Origin: JAPLJU01 sp964547985
GTDB taxonomy: Bacteria > Desulfobacterota > Syntrophia > Syntrophales > UBA2192
Direction: 5' to 3'
Assembly: GCA_964547985.1 (NCBI GenBank)
Contig: CAZJPV010000037.1
Span: 1-25,397, forward strand
DNA: 25,397 nucleotides
In this document: one piece after another, positions 15,744 through 23,091 of the stretch
Numbering within the stretch: position 1 is the stretch's first letter
How the letters are laid out: every line of letters begins with the position of its first letter
Made by a program: the position numbers and the translations under genes
The notes under the pieces: model-generated
Databases searched by the model: none
Seen by the model: the letters and a program-made list of their open reading frames with translations, nothing else
Told to the model about the DNA's origin: nothing

Positions 15744-17055
15744 CGTGATCCTCTCCCGAGACCCTCCCGATGACGCGGCCGTCGGCTGTCTCTATCACTA
15801 CAACATCGATCTCCCGGTTGACAAGGGAGGGATCGCCTTTTCCAACGAGGACGGGGATGTAGTTTCGCGAAAAACCCTTGAGCATTCCCGTCCCGCGATC
15901 CATGCTATCCTCCACGAGGACTTTCAGGGTCTTTCCGAGAAAACGTTCAGCAAAGGCGCGCCGCTTTTTCTGCCCCAGGCTTCTCAGCTTCTCCCCCCGC
16001 GATGACTTGACGGGGCCGGAAACCCTGCCGGGTAGTTTCAATGCCGCCGTCCCCGGCCGCTCCGAATAGGGGAACACATGAAGGTAGGCAACGGGCAGAC
16101 TCTCAACGAACCCCAGGGTCCTCTCAAAGGCCGCGTCGTCTTCGCCCGGGAACCCGGTCATCACGTCGATCCCGATGGCCGCGTCGGGCAGGGCGTCCGT
16201 GATTTTTTTCAGAAGGTCCCCGAAGAAAGCGGTGTCGTAGTCCCTCCCCATGAGGTTCAGGACATTGTCGTCCCCGCTCTGGAGAGGGATGTGGAAGTGC
16301 CCGCAGAGAATCTTCGAATTTCGCAGGTGGCCGATTATCTCATCGCTCACCTCGCGGGGCTCGATGGAACTGAGCCTTAGCCGCTGCACAAACCCGCTTT
16401 GCTCGATCTTTCTCACGAGGGCGAGGAGGTCTGTCTTCGGCTCAAGGTCCGCTCCCCAGACGCCCAGGTGCACGCCCGTCAGGACGATCTCTCGGTGACC
16501 GGCGCCGGCAAGGAGGGCGGCCCTCTCCAATACGTCCTTCGCGGGGAGGCTCCTGCTCCTCCCTCGGGCGAGGGGGACGATGCAGTAACTGCAGAAGGCG
16601 TCACAGCCGTCCTGGACCTTGAGAAAGGCCCTCGTGTGACCGTGGAAACTCGCGGCGGAAGGACCTGTGCAGGATATAATCACGCGGATGTCGCTTACGA
16701 GGGTTTCCTGTTTACCACGCGCTATTTTTTCGATGATCGAGGGCAGTTCGTCTTTCTCCGGGTTTCCCGCCACGAGGGCGACACCGGGCAGCGATGCCGC
16801 GGCCTCCGGAAAGACCTGGGCGTAACAGCCCGTCACGACAATCGCGGCCTGCGGGTTTCTGCGGTGCGCGCGGCGGATGAGCTGCCGGGACTGAAAGTCG
16901 GTCTTCGCCGTGACGGTGCAGGTGTTGATGATGTATATGTCGGCCGTTTCATGAAAAGGGACGATGCGATGGCCGCGCCTGACGATCGCCTCGATCATCC
17001 CCGCGGACTCGCACTGATTCACCTTGCAGCCCAGTGTGGTCACCACGACGTTCAT
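15736..17055 (-). CDS. mtaB: tRNA t6A37 methylthiotransferase MtaB
   Basis: MtaB converts t6A37 to ms2t6A37 in ANN-decoding tRNAs using two Fe-S clusters. From the ATG at 17055 it has 439 residues. The auxiliary cluster Cys are C10 (TLGCKVNQ), C46 (NTCTVTAK) and C77 (TGCYAQ). The radical SAM motif is CDAFCSYC (C151, C155, C158), followed by IPLQSGDDNVLNLMGRDY and DVMTGFPGE, and a C-terminal TRAM domain. The N-terminus KVNQ and the spacing fit MtaB better than MiaB or RimO. A TTG nine bases upstream overlaps the mnmA stop, but ATG gives the usual family start. It sits between mnmA and rnc. Confidence 0.92.
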   Translation of the reverse strand: MNVVVTTLGCKVNQCESAGMIEAIVRRGHRIVPFHETADIYIINTCTVTAKTDFQSRQLIRRAHRRNPQAAIVVTGCYAQVFPEAAASLPGVALVAGNPEKDELPSIIEKIARGKQETLVSDIRVIISCTGPSAASFHGHTRAFLKVQDGCDAFCSYCIVPLARGRSRSLPAKDVLERAALLAGAGHREIVLTGVHLGVWGADLEPKTDLLALVRKIEQSGFVQRLRLSSIEPREVSDEIIGHLRNSKILCGHFHIPLQSGDDNVLNLMGRDYDTAFFGDLLKKITDALPDAAIGIDVMTGFPGEDDAAFERTLGFVESLPVAYLHVFPYSERPGTAALKLPGRVSGPVKSSRGEKLRSLGQKKRRAFAERFLGKTLKVLVEDSMDRGTGMLKGFSRNYIPVLVGKGDPSLVNREIDVVVIETADGRVIGRVSGEDHDG

Positions 17056-17060
17056 GCTGT

Positions 17061-18167
17061 TCAAATTCCCTTCACGATCCAGCCGCCGCCGAGGACACGG
17101 TCTCCCTGGTAGAAGACGGCCGCCTGGCCGGGCGTGACGGCCTTCTGGGGCCTGGAAAACCTCACGAGAACGCCGCGGTCATTGGCTCCCGCTAATCCGC
17201 CGGGCAGGGTAGCACCACTTGTCGGGGGAAGCGGCTGAATGGATGATTCCGCCCCGCTGTGACGGTAACGGATCTTCGTTGTGGCTTCGATGCCTCCGTC
17301 GGGCATTTTTTCCCCGGAGACCCAGCTCACCGCCGTGGCGATCAAGCCCCCGCTTTCCTGCTCGTCCTCACGGCCAAGGACGACCTCATTTTTCTCCGGG
17401 TCGATTTTCAGGACATAGTAGGGGGCGGTGGAAGCGATGTTCAGGCCGCGCCTCTGACCGACCGTATACGAATAGATGCCCCGGTGCCCGCCGAGGATTT
17501 TTCCATACCGGTCAACGAAATTTCCGGGTGCCGCCCGGAGATCGGGACGCATCTTATGTATGAACCGCTTGTAGTTGTTGTCCGGTATGAAGCAGATCTC
17601 CTGGCTGTCCCTGAAGGGTCTGTCGCCGAGACCGAGCTCGAGGGCCTTCGAGCGGACCTCTTTTTTTGTCCTGTCCCCGTTGGGAAAAAGAATTCTCCTG
17701 AGTTCCCCCTGGCCGAGCATGAAGAGGAAATAGGACTGATCCTTGACGGCGTCGGCGCCCCTGCAGAGCGTGTATCTCCGGGCATCAACATCGTAGCCCT
17801 CGCGGGCGTAGTGGCCCGTGGCGATGAGGTCGAAGCCCAGCTTACCGGCCTCGAGGAGCAGGTGACGAAACTTGATCTTTTTGTTACAGACGCAACAGGG
17901 ATTGGGCGTTCTGCCCGCCAGGTATTCCGAGACGAAGTAATCGGCCACCTCGCTCCGGAATTCCCCGCTTACGTCGAGTTTGTAGAGCGGGATGTCCAGA
18001 CGAGAGGCCACGGCTTCGGCGTCCTCTTCGTCCCGGACGGGGAAACCGTTGCGGATGTAAAGGCCGCCGACCCGGTATCCCTTTTCCAGCAGGACCGCCG
18101 CGGCGACGGCGCTATCGACACCGCCGCTCAGACCCACGAGGGCTCTTTGTTGTCTGATACAACTCAT
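17061..18167 (-). CDS. mnmA: tRNA 2-thiouridylase MnmA
   Basis: MnmA puts sulfur on U34 of tRNAs for Lys, Glu and Gln. The 368-residue protein has the PP-loop GLSGGVDSAV (SGGVDS 14-19), the nucleophile Cys94 in NPCCVCNKKIKF, GHYAR, and the second catalytic Cys192 in SQEICFIPD. GIYSYTVGQRRGL and the C-terminal beta-barrel with VRFSRPQKAVTPGQAAVFY complete the family pattern. No clear ribosome site precedes the ATG. It is the first gene of the leftward block and has a good promoter candidate upstream. Confidence 0.95.
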   Translation of the reverse strand: MSCIRQQRALVGLSGGVDSAVAAAVLLEKGYRVGGLYIRNGFPVRDEEDAEAVASRLDIPLYKLDVSGEFRSEVADYFVSEYLAGRTPNPCCVCNKKIKFRHLLLEAGKLGFDLIATGHYAREGYDVDARRYTLCRGADAVKDQSYFLFMLGQGELRRILFPNGDRTKKEVRSKALELGLGDRPFRDSQEICFIPDNNYKRFIHKMRPDLRAAPGNFVDRYGKILGGHRGIYSYTVGQRRGLNIASTAPYYVLKIDPEKNEVVLGREDEQESGGLIATAVSWVSGEKMPDGGIEATTKIRYRHSGAESSIQPLPPTSGATLPGGLAGANDRGVLVRFSRPQKAVTPGQAAVFYQGDRVLGGGWIVKGI

Positions 18168-18208
18168 TGTTTTGGTTTATATTTTGCATATTATCGACTT
18201 GAGAGGGG

Positions 18209-18237
18209 ACTTTAACCCTCCCGCATTTTTTTGTCAA
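18209..18237 (-). promoter_or_regulatory. Promoter candidate for the mnmA-mtaB-rnc-era block
   Basis: On the minus strand a consensus TTGACA (18237-18232) is followed after 17 bases by TAAAGT (18214-18209, four of six matches to TATAAT). It lies about 40 bases before the mnmA start in an AT-rich leader. This is the best sigma-70-like pair I can find in the window. Confidence 0.55.
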
Positions 18238-18321
18238 GCTCAAGGCCGGTTTGGTTTTTTGTCGAAAAGTATGATAAATTACAGCCGATTTTATATCACG
18301 GGCATGCGGGTCAAGTCAGCC

Positions 18322-18369
18322 CCTTGAGGGATCTTCAAGGACAGGCAACGCGGCGTGAGCGGGGTTGCC
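18322..18369 (+). promoter_or_regulatory. Two small stem-loops in the leader of the 18398 gene
   Basis: CCTTGA (18322-18327) pairs with TCAAGG (18335-18340) around a GGGATCT loop, and GGCAAC (18344-18349) pairs with GTTGCC (18364-18369). They lie just upstream of the GGAGG site. A GGA in the first loop, in AGGGAT context, resembles a CsrA/RsmA binding hairpin. Confidence 0.3.
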
Positions 18370-18397
18370 GCTAGATTCAAATAAACGGAGGCAGACG

Positions 18398-18781
18398 ATG
18401 AGTGATGTCATGAATTTTTTGGCGCAGCACTGGCCGGTCATCCTTCTTTCGGTATTCGGGCTTATCGTTCTCTACTGGCTCCTCAGTAAATTCTTCAAAC
18501 TCACGATGGTTCTCCTGACCATCGTACTGGCCGTTGCCGGCTATCACTTTTATAACGCTACCGGCACAACCACCGAGAGGATCATGAAGGCCCTCGAGAT
18601 GACCTGGACTCAGTACGACCGGACTTACGCCGACGGGAAGGCTTTCTTCGATGACCAGAAAAAGAAGCTCAACAAGGGTTTCGATGAGGCGGCGGATCAG
18701 AGCCAGAAAGACGCGAAAGACCGGGACCGATCAATGACAAGGCAGGGAGGAGCCATCGAGGATAAGCTCAAGATCAGGTAA
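18398..18781 (+). CDS. Small membrane protein of unknown function
   Basis: I do not recognise the family. The start at 18398 follows ACGGAGG (GGAGG about 6 bases before the ATG). The 127-residue product has two hydrophobic stretches (about 13-30 and 35-50), joined by the short basic linker SKFFK, and then a hydrophilic, strongly charged tail from about residue 56 (FFDDQKKKLNKGFDEAADQ, KDAKDRDRS) that is likely helical. The topology suggests a hairpin in the inner membrane with a cytoplasmic tail. It stands alone, divergent from mnmA and convergent with the NIL-ferredoxin gene, 22 bases away. The leader hairpins hint at post-transcriptional control. Confidence 0.75.
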   Translation: MSDVMNFLAQHWPVILLSVFGLIVLYWLLSKFFKLTMVLLTIVLAVAGYHFYNATGTTTERIMKALEMTWTQYDRTYADGKAFFDDQKKKLNKGFDEAADQSQKDAKDRDRSMTRQGGAIEDKLKIR

Positions 18782-18803
18782 GACAATCTGCGGTCGGGCG
18801 TCT

Positions 18804-19223
18804 TCAGACGGAGAGGTCGACGGCCATAGCCCTCACCGGGCAGCCCGTCACGCAGAGTTCGCAGCCGTTGCACTTTTCAGGATCGAAAATCACCTTCATC
18901 GTCCGGGGATCGATGCTCAGGGCGTCCGTCGAACAGAATGAAATGCAGGCCCCGCAGTGAATGCATTTATCCACGTTCATCGTAACGCTTTTTGAAAGCG
19001 GCTCAACCTTCAACCCCTTCTCTTTGAGAAAGCGCATTCCGGCTTCAAAATTTTCCTTCGTGCCGCTCAACTCGAGAACCATGACCCCCTCTCTCCGGGG
19101 GAAGATCCTCGCCTTGAGGATATTGAAATCCAGGTCGTACTTCTTCACGAGCTGGCAGGTGATGGGCTGTTCCACGATGTCTGCCGAGTAGCGGATAACG
19201 ATTTTCTTTGTGACGGTGCTCAT
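18804..19223 (-). CDS. NIL-domain ferredoxin (2[4Fe-4S])
   Basis: This 139-residue cytoplasmic protein joins an N-terminal NIL (ACT-like) domain (about 5-78, like the C-terminal regulatory domain of MetN) to a bacterial ferredoxin with two cluster motifs, CIHCGACISFC (Cys87, 90, 93, 97) and CNGCELCVTGCP (Cys118, 121, 124, 128). The start follows GGGAG with a 9-base spacer. In methanogens and other anaerobes, proteins of this build work with a COG1900 (DUF39) protein to make homocysteine from aspartate semialdehyde and sulfide. No COG1900 gene is in this window, so that role is inference here. It is a good sign of an anaerobic lifestyle. Confidence 0.88.
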   Translation of the reverse strand: MSTVTKKIVIRYSADIVEQPITCQLVKKYDLDFNILKARIFPRREGVMVLELSGTKENFEAGMRFLKEKGLKVEPLSKSVTMNVDKCIHCGACISFCSTDALSIDPRTMKVIFDPEKCNGCELCVTGCPVRAMAVDLSV

Positions 19224-19308
19224 CTAAAAAATCTCCCGTATTTTCATGGGTATATTTAAGTTCTGGTCCGGCATTTGTCAAGGGATATTCAGGAACGTGT
19301 CTGACAAA

Positions 19309-19788
19309 TCAAAGGGTCAGGAGCCTGTCCCAGTCCATGAGTGGAAAGGTCCTGTGCAGGGAGTGGTCGTCGTCCACGAGATGGTAGGAGAGGTTGGAGA
19401 AGACCTTCCGGGCGATCCTCTCGACAGGCGCCGGCGGGACCACGTCATCCTCTTTTCCATGGTAGATCCAGACGGGGATCGCAAGCCTCTTTTTGGTGAA
19501 GGGGCTGAAGTAGGGCAGGTCAAGCGCCGGGGCGAGGAGGATGAGCCTCGTCACGCTCCCTTCGTTTTCGCAGGTGTAGATGGCGGCCATGAGACCGCCG
19601 AAGCTCGAGCCCACGACGAGGAGGTCTTTCTTCCCGGCCAGGAGTCCCCTCAACCTGGCCATGCGCTCCTCCAGGAGTCCCGTGTAATCCTCGATGAGCA
19701 TGTCGGGGAACTTCTCCCTGAAGTAGACAGCCTTTGTCCCCTGGCTGCTGCTCTCGAGACCGTGGATGAAGACACGCTGTGGATTCAT
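19309..19788 (-). CDS. Small alpha/beta hydrolase (YqiA-like)
   Basis: This is a compact 159-residue alpha/beta hydrolase, likely an esterase or thioesterase of unknown substrate. The ATG at 19788 follows AAGGAG and starts MNPQRVFIHGLESSSQGTKA, which contains the oxyanion HG motif. The nucleophile elbow is GSSFGG with Ser62; the acid is in HGKEDDVVPP (Asp114 or 115) and the base is His142 in DDDHSLHR. The catalytic triad is therefore complete. The short form without a large lid recalls YqiA/UPF0227. An upstream in-frame ATG at 19848 is less likely, having no ribosome site. It is divergent from the DUF1015 gene and lies upstream of the NIL-ferredoxin gene. Confidence 0.83.
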   Translation of the reverse strand: MNPQRVFIHGLESSSQGTKAVYFREKFPDMLIEDYTGLLEERMARLRGLLAGKKDLLVVGSSFGGLMAAIYTCENEGSVTRLILLAPALDLPYFSPFTKKRLAIPVWIYHGKEDDVVPPAPVERIARKVFSNLSYHLVDDDHSLHRTFPLMDWDRLLTL

Positions 19789-19926
19789 GGGGGCTCCTTT
19801 CTTTCCCTTAAGGAGGGTATTCATACAACGTCCCGGCTTTCTTTGCAACCCGCCCGGAAGACCCGTGGCGAGTATTGCGTTAAGAGGGCCGCTGTGTTAG
19901 AAACCCGTCGCAGGAGGAAATGAACC

Positions 19927-21174
19927 GTGTCCACCGTCGTTCCCTTCCGGGCATTGAGACCGAAGAAAGAGTGTGTGCGCCAGGTCGCTTCCCACCCTTA
20001 CGACGTCCTCGAGTGGGAAGAGGCGAAGCGAATCGCCCGGGACAACCCCTTGAGCTTTCTTCACGTGGAGAAATCGGAGGTCGATCTTCGCAAGGACAAG
20101 GACACAGGTGTATACGGTGACGAAGTGTACCGGAAGGCGAAGAAAAATCTCGACAGGCTCATCAGGGACGGTGTCCTCATCCAGGACAAAAAACCCTGTT
20201 TTTACATTTACCGTCAGAACATCCCCGGGCATACCCAGTACGGTATCGTGGGCGGGGTCAGCATTGAGGAATACGACGCGGGCCTTATCAAGAAGCACGA
20301 ACTCACGATGTTCGACAAGGAAGACGATCGAACGAGACACATCGACATCGTGAACGCCCAGACGGGCCTTGTGTTTCTTGTCTACAGGGCGGCGGAGGCG
20401 ATTGACCGGATCGTCGCCGACGTGGTCAAGGAGGAGCCGGAATACGATTTCAAGGCCGAAGACGGCATCGGCCACACTGTCTGGGTGATCGACGATGAAA
20501 CGACCATCGAGAGAATCCGCAGGGAGTTTTCAAGAGTGGACTGTCTCTATATCGCCGATGGTCATCACCGGGCCGCTTCCGCCGCGGCCGTGGCGAGGCG
20601 CCGGCGCGAAAAAGATCCGGGCACCCGGCAGGCGGGGGAGTATGATTATTTCATGGCCACCCTTTTCCCTGACAACCAGATTCGTATCCTGGATTACAAC
20701 CGCGTCGTGAGGGATCTGAACGGCATGAGCGAGGCTGAGTTTATCGAGAAAATCCGGGAGGGGTTTCGCGTGTCGGAAGACTTCATAGACAGGTCGCCCG
20801 TTCGCTTTCACGAGTTCGGGATGTACCTCAACGGACGGTGGTACCGTTTGACGACCAGGGACAAGCTTTATGTGGGGAAGAATAAAATCGGCCAGCTCGA
20901 TGTGTCCATCCTGCAGGACAACATCCTGAGACCCCTTCTCGGCATCCAGGATCCGAGAACCGACAAGCGCATCAAATTCGTCGGGGGGGTGAGGGGCATG
21001 AAGGAACTCGAGCGGCTGGTCGATTCCGGCCAGTTTGCCGTTGCCTTTTCGATGTACCCGCCGACGCCCTCTCAGCTCATGGACATCGCCAACGCGGGGG
21101 AGATCATGCCCCCGAAATCCACGTGGTTCGAACCCAAGCTGCGAAGCGGCATCTTCGTGCATCAGCTGGACTAA
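19927..21174 (+). CDS. DUF1015 family protein
   Basis: This 415-residue soluble protein belongs to the DUF1015 family of conserved bacterial proteins. It starts at GTG 19927 after AGGAGG (19912-19917) with the typical VVPFRALRP opening and HPYDV (23-27). Other conserved parts are KKHELTMFDKEDDR (about 122-135), the motif ADGHHRAA (210-217) and MYPPTPSQLMDIANAGEIMPPKSTWFEPKLRSG near the end. DGHHR resembles the motif of ParB-fold free-serine kinases (SerK/SbnI), so a nucleotide-dependent reaction is possible, but that is inference. In many genomes DUF1015 genes sit by serine biosynthesis genes; none is seen here. A repeat-bearing gap of about 100 bases follows it. Confidence 0.88.
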   Translation: MSTVVPFRALRPKKECVRQVASHPYDVLEWEEAKRIARDNPLSFLHVEKSEVDLRKDKDTGVYGDEVYRKAKKNLDRLIRDGVLIQDKKPCFYIYRQNIPGHTQYGIVGGVSIEEYDAGLIKKHELTMFDKEDDRTRHIDIVNAQTGLVFLVYRAAEAIDRIVADVVKEEPEYDFKAEDGIGHTVWVIDDETTIERIRREFSRVDCLYIADGHHRAASAAAVARRRREKDPGTRQAGEYDYFMATLFPDNQIRILDYNRVVRDLNGMSEAEFIEKIREGFRVSEDFIDRSPVRFHEFGMYLNGRWYRLTTRDKLYVGKNKIGQLDVSILQDNILRPLLGIQDPRTDKRIKFVGGVRGMKELERLVDSGQFAVAFSMYPPTPSQLMDIANAGEIMPPKSTWFEPKLRSGIFVHQLD

Positions 21175-21180
21175 AAAGAC

Positions 21181-21240
21181 AGTGGTTAGCTGTTGGTGAT
21201 TGGTGGTTAGCGAGACTGGATAGACCGGACAGACCCGGTA
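21181..21240. repeat. Mosaic heptad repeat between the DUF1015 gene and the methyltransferase gene
   Basis: Seven-base units run in register from 21182: gtggtta, gctgttg, gtgattg, gtggtta, gcgagac, tggatag, accggac, agacccg. The first half matches the flavour at 7778-7841 (shared 16-mer at 21196-21211, opposite strand) and the second half matches 1-48. It begins six bases after the DUF1015 stop and has no ORF. Confidence 0.7.
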
Positions 21241-21273
21241 CCCGTAACTCTTTCACCTATCAGGTAAGAGATA

Positions 21274-22050
21274 TTGAAGCTAAAAGATGCGCTGAAAAAT
21301 GCCTTGCAGCGGGAGGGTGAAACCCTCGACGAGCTTTTCGGGGGCCGCCTGAGGATTTTTCAGAAGAAACGGGGGTATCGTTTTTCGATCGATGCCATAC
21401 TCCTGGCCGACTTTGTGAAACTCAAGAGGGGCGAGACGGTCATCGACCTCGGCGCGGGAAGCGGTGTCATCGGTATCGTCTTGGCCCGGCGATTCCCGAG
21501 AGGCGGCAGGATCGTGGGGCTCGAACTCCAGGGGCAGCTTGCCGATATGGCAAGGCGGAGCGTGGAGATCAATCAGCTCGAGGAGCGGGTCGATATCCTG
21601 CAGAGCGATGTCCGGGGCGTCCGGACATCCCTGGCGGCGGAATCCTTCGACGTGGCCGTATTCAATCCGCCCTACCGGAAGGCAGGATCGGGGCGGACCA
21701 ATCCCGATGAGGAAAGGGCGCTTGCCCGTCACGAGATCAGGGGCACGGCGGCAGATTTTCTCGCCGCGTCGGCCTATCTTCTGAAAGACGGGGGACGGGT
21801 CTATCTGATTTACCCCGCGAAGCGGATGGTGGAGGTCCTGCAAAGGATGCGTACACTCAACCTCGAGCCCAAGAAGCTCAAGGTCGTTTACAGCAGGGCT
21901 TCTTCGGGGGGGGATTTCGTTCTCGTTGAGGGGCTCAAAGGGGGAGGGGAGGAGCTGAAAGTCCTTCCGCCTCTTTACATATACGGCGAAAAAGGCGTCT
22001 ACAGCGGGGAGGTGAAGGGCATTTTCAACGCCCTTTCGGATCTTTCGTAA
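21274..22050 (+). CDS. TrmN6-like N6-adenine methyltransferase
   Basis: This is a class I SAM-dependent methyltransferase of the tRNA1(Val) A37 N6-methyltransferase (TrmN6/YfiC) group, 258 residues. It begins with ETLDELFGGRLRIFQKKRGYRFSID, characteristic of the group, then the SAM motif DLGAGSGVIGI (58-68), acidic loop GLELQ, and the catalytic NPPY (131-134) for an exocyclic amino group. The start is an unusual TTG at 21274 after AGGTAAGAG. The ORF's last 26 bases overlap the end of the DUF721 gene on the other strand. The exact target RNA is not proven; ribosomal or other tRNA targets are possible. Confidence 0.85.
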   Translation: MKLKDALKNALQREGETLDELFGGRLRIFQKKRGYRFSIDAILLADFVKLKRGETVIDLGAGSGVIGIVLARRFPRGGRIVGLELQGQLADMARRSVEINQLEERVDILQSDVRGVRTSLAAESFDVAVFNPPYRKAGSGRTNPDEERALARHEIRGTAADFLAASAYLLKDGGRVYLIYPAKRMVEVLQRMRTLNLEPKKLKVVYSRASSGGDFVLVEGLKGGGEELKVLPPLYIYGEKGVYSGEVKGIFNALSDLS

Positions 22051-22555
22051 TTTTCCCCCGGATCCTTTCCCTGGTTATGACCCGCTTCAGGATGTCCCGC
22101 AGTTCTTCGTCGCCCACGGCTGAAAGGCTCGAGGCGATCACCTTTTTGTCATCATCGGTGAGAGCCCGGGCATCAAAATCAACGGCGGGCTTTTCATCCT
22201 TTTTCTCGATCACCGGCTGCAATGGGATCTCCCCGATGACGAAGCGGATGTTCTGGACGGTCTCCTTTCCCAGGAGGCGGTTCATCTTTTCGATGATCTC
22301 TTTTTTCATGTACTGAAGCTCCTGCATCCAGACGGAGGTAGAGACCTTCACAAAAAGGGTCCCGCGCCTGATGTTCTCGGGATGCGTCCGGGTTGCGATC
22401 TGCGGTCCCACCGACTGCCGCCAGATCTCCAGGAGCTTCTGGTCCTCGAAAGGGACGAAGACCTCGCGCCGCCTCAGGGCCCTCTGGAGGACGTCTCCCA
22501 GCTTCAAGAGATCTTTCTGTCTGCGTCTCCGTGTCATGCCCCGTTTTTTTCTCAC
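22025..22555 (-). CDS. DUF721 (DciA-like) protein
   Basis: This 176-residue basic protein has the DUF721 domain at about residues 17-100: LGDVLQRALRR, then LLEIWRQSVGPQIATRTHPENIRRGTLFVKVSTSVWMQELQYMK with the conserved W and TxPxxxxxGxLxV pattern. DUF721 includes DciA, the replicative helicase operator of many bacteria, so a role in loading DnaB is possible. The long C-terminal tail after about 115 is charged and probably disordered. The GTG at 22555 follows GGGGAG but only 2 bases away; the ATG at 22537 is the alternative start. It overlaps the methyltransferase gene tail to tail. Confidence 0.8.
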   Translation of the reverse strand: MRKKRGMTRRRRQKDLLKLGDVLQRALRRREVFVPFEDQKLLEIWRQSVGPQIATRTHPENIRRGTLFVKVSTSVWMQELQYMKKEIIEKMNRLLGKETVQNIRFVIGEIPLQPVIEKKDEKPAVDFDARALTDDDKKVIASSLSAVGDEELRDILKRVITRERIRGKITKDPKGR

Positions 22556-22684
22556 AACTCCCCTGCGCCGTCAAGGGCGGTTCGTCATTACCGTCGTAAC
22601 GTCCACAAATGCCTTGTGATTTGCGGGGAACCCTGATAGAAAAACCATCTCGTTTTTCGCGAGAAAGATTTTGAGGAGGATGCG

Positions 22685-23035
22685 ATGGACCTTTCTTCCA
22701 TGATAAGCCGGATCAAGAAGCACCCCGATTTTCACAGGGCGGGGATGATCCTATGCCACAACGGCGTCGTCCGTGCCCACGCCCGGGATGGAAAACCTGT
22801 TACGGAGCTGACCGTGAAAGCGGACCGCGGGCGCCTCCGGGAAATCGTCGCGGAGATCAAGAAGCGCCCGGGGATCGTGGAGGTCCTGGCCGAGGTCCGG
22901 GAGGGAAAGCTGAAACCCGGGGATGATGTCATGCTCATCGCCGTGGCCGGCGATTTCAGGGAAAATGTCTTCGCGGCCCTCCGGGACGCCGTCGAGATGG
23001 TCAAGGCGGGGGTCACGCAGAAGACCGAAAGATAA
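22685..23035 (+). CDS. MoaE-like protein (molybdopterin synthase large-subunit family)
   Basis: This 116-residue protein resembles MoaE in its layout: an early GMILCHNGVVRAHARDG strand pair, a helix LREIVAEIKKRPGIVEV, EVREGKLKPGDDVMLIAVAG (the HRxGxLxxGE region), and the final helix FAALRDAVEMVKAG. It is shorter than MoaE (about 150 residues), with the insert after VR missing and HR replaced by EV. Lys107 and Lys113 may correspond to the two active-site Lys of MoaE, with slightly different spacing. AGGAGG precedes the ATG closely. No moaD or other molybdopterin genes are in view, so a true molybdopterin synthase role is doubtful. It is probably co-transcribed with the next gene, 56 bases on. 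Confidence 0.7.
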   Translation: MDLSSMISRIKKHPDFHRAGMILCHNGVVRAHARDGKPVTELTVKADRGRLREIVAEIKKRPGIVEVLAEVREGKLKPGDDVMLIAVAGDFRENVFAALRDAVEMVKAGVTQKTER

Positions 23036-23091
23036 GAAAGGGCCATGAAGGCCTCTGAAATTTGAATGCCCGATTTGATTTGAGGAAGGAT

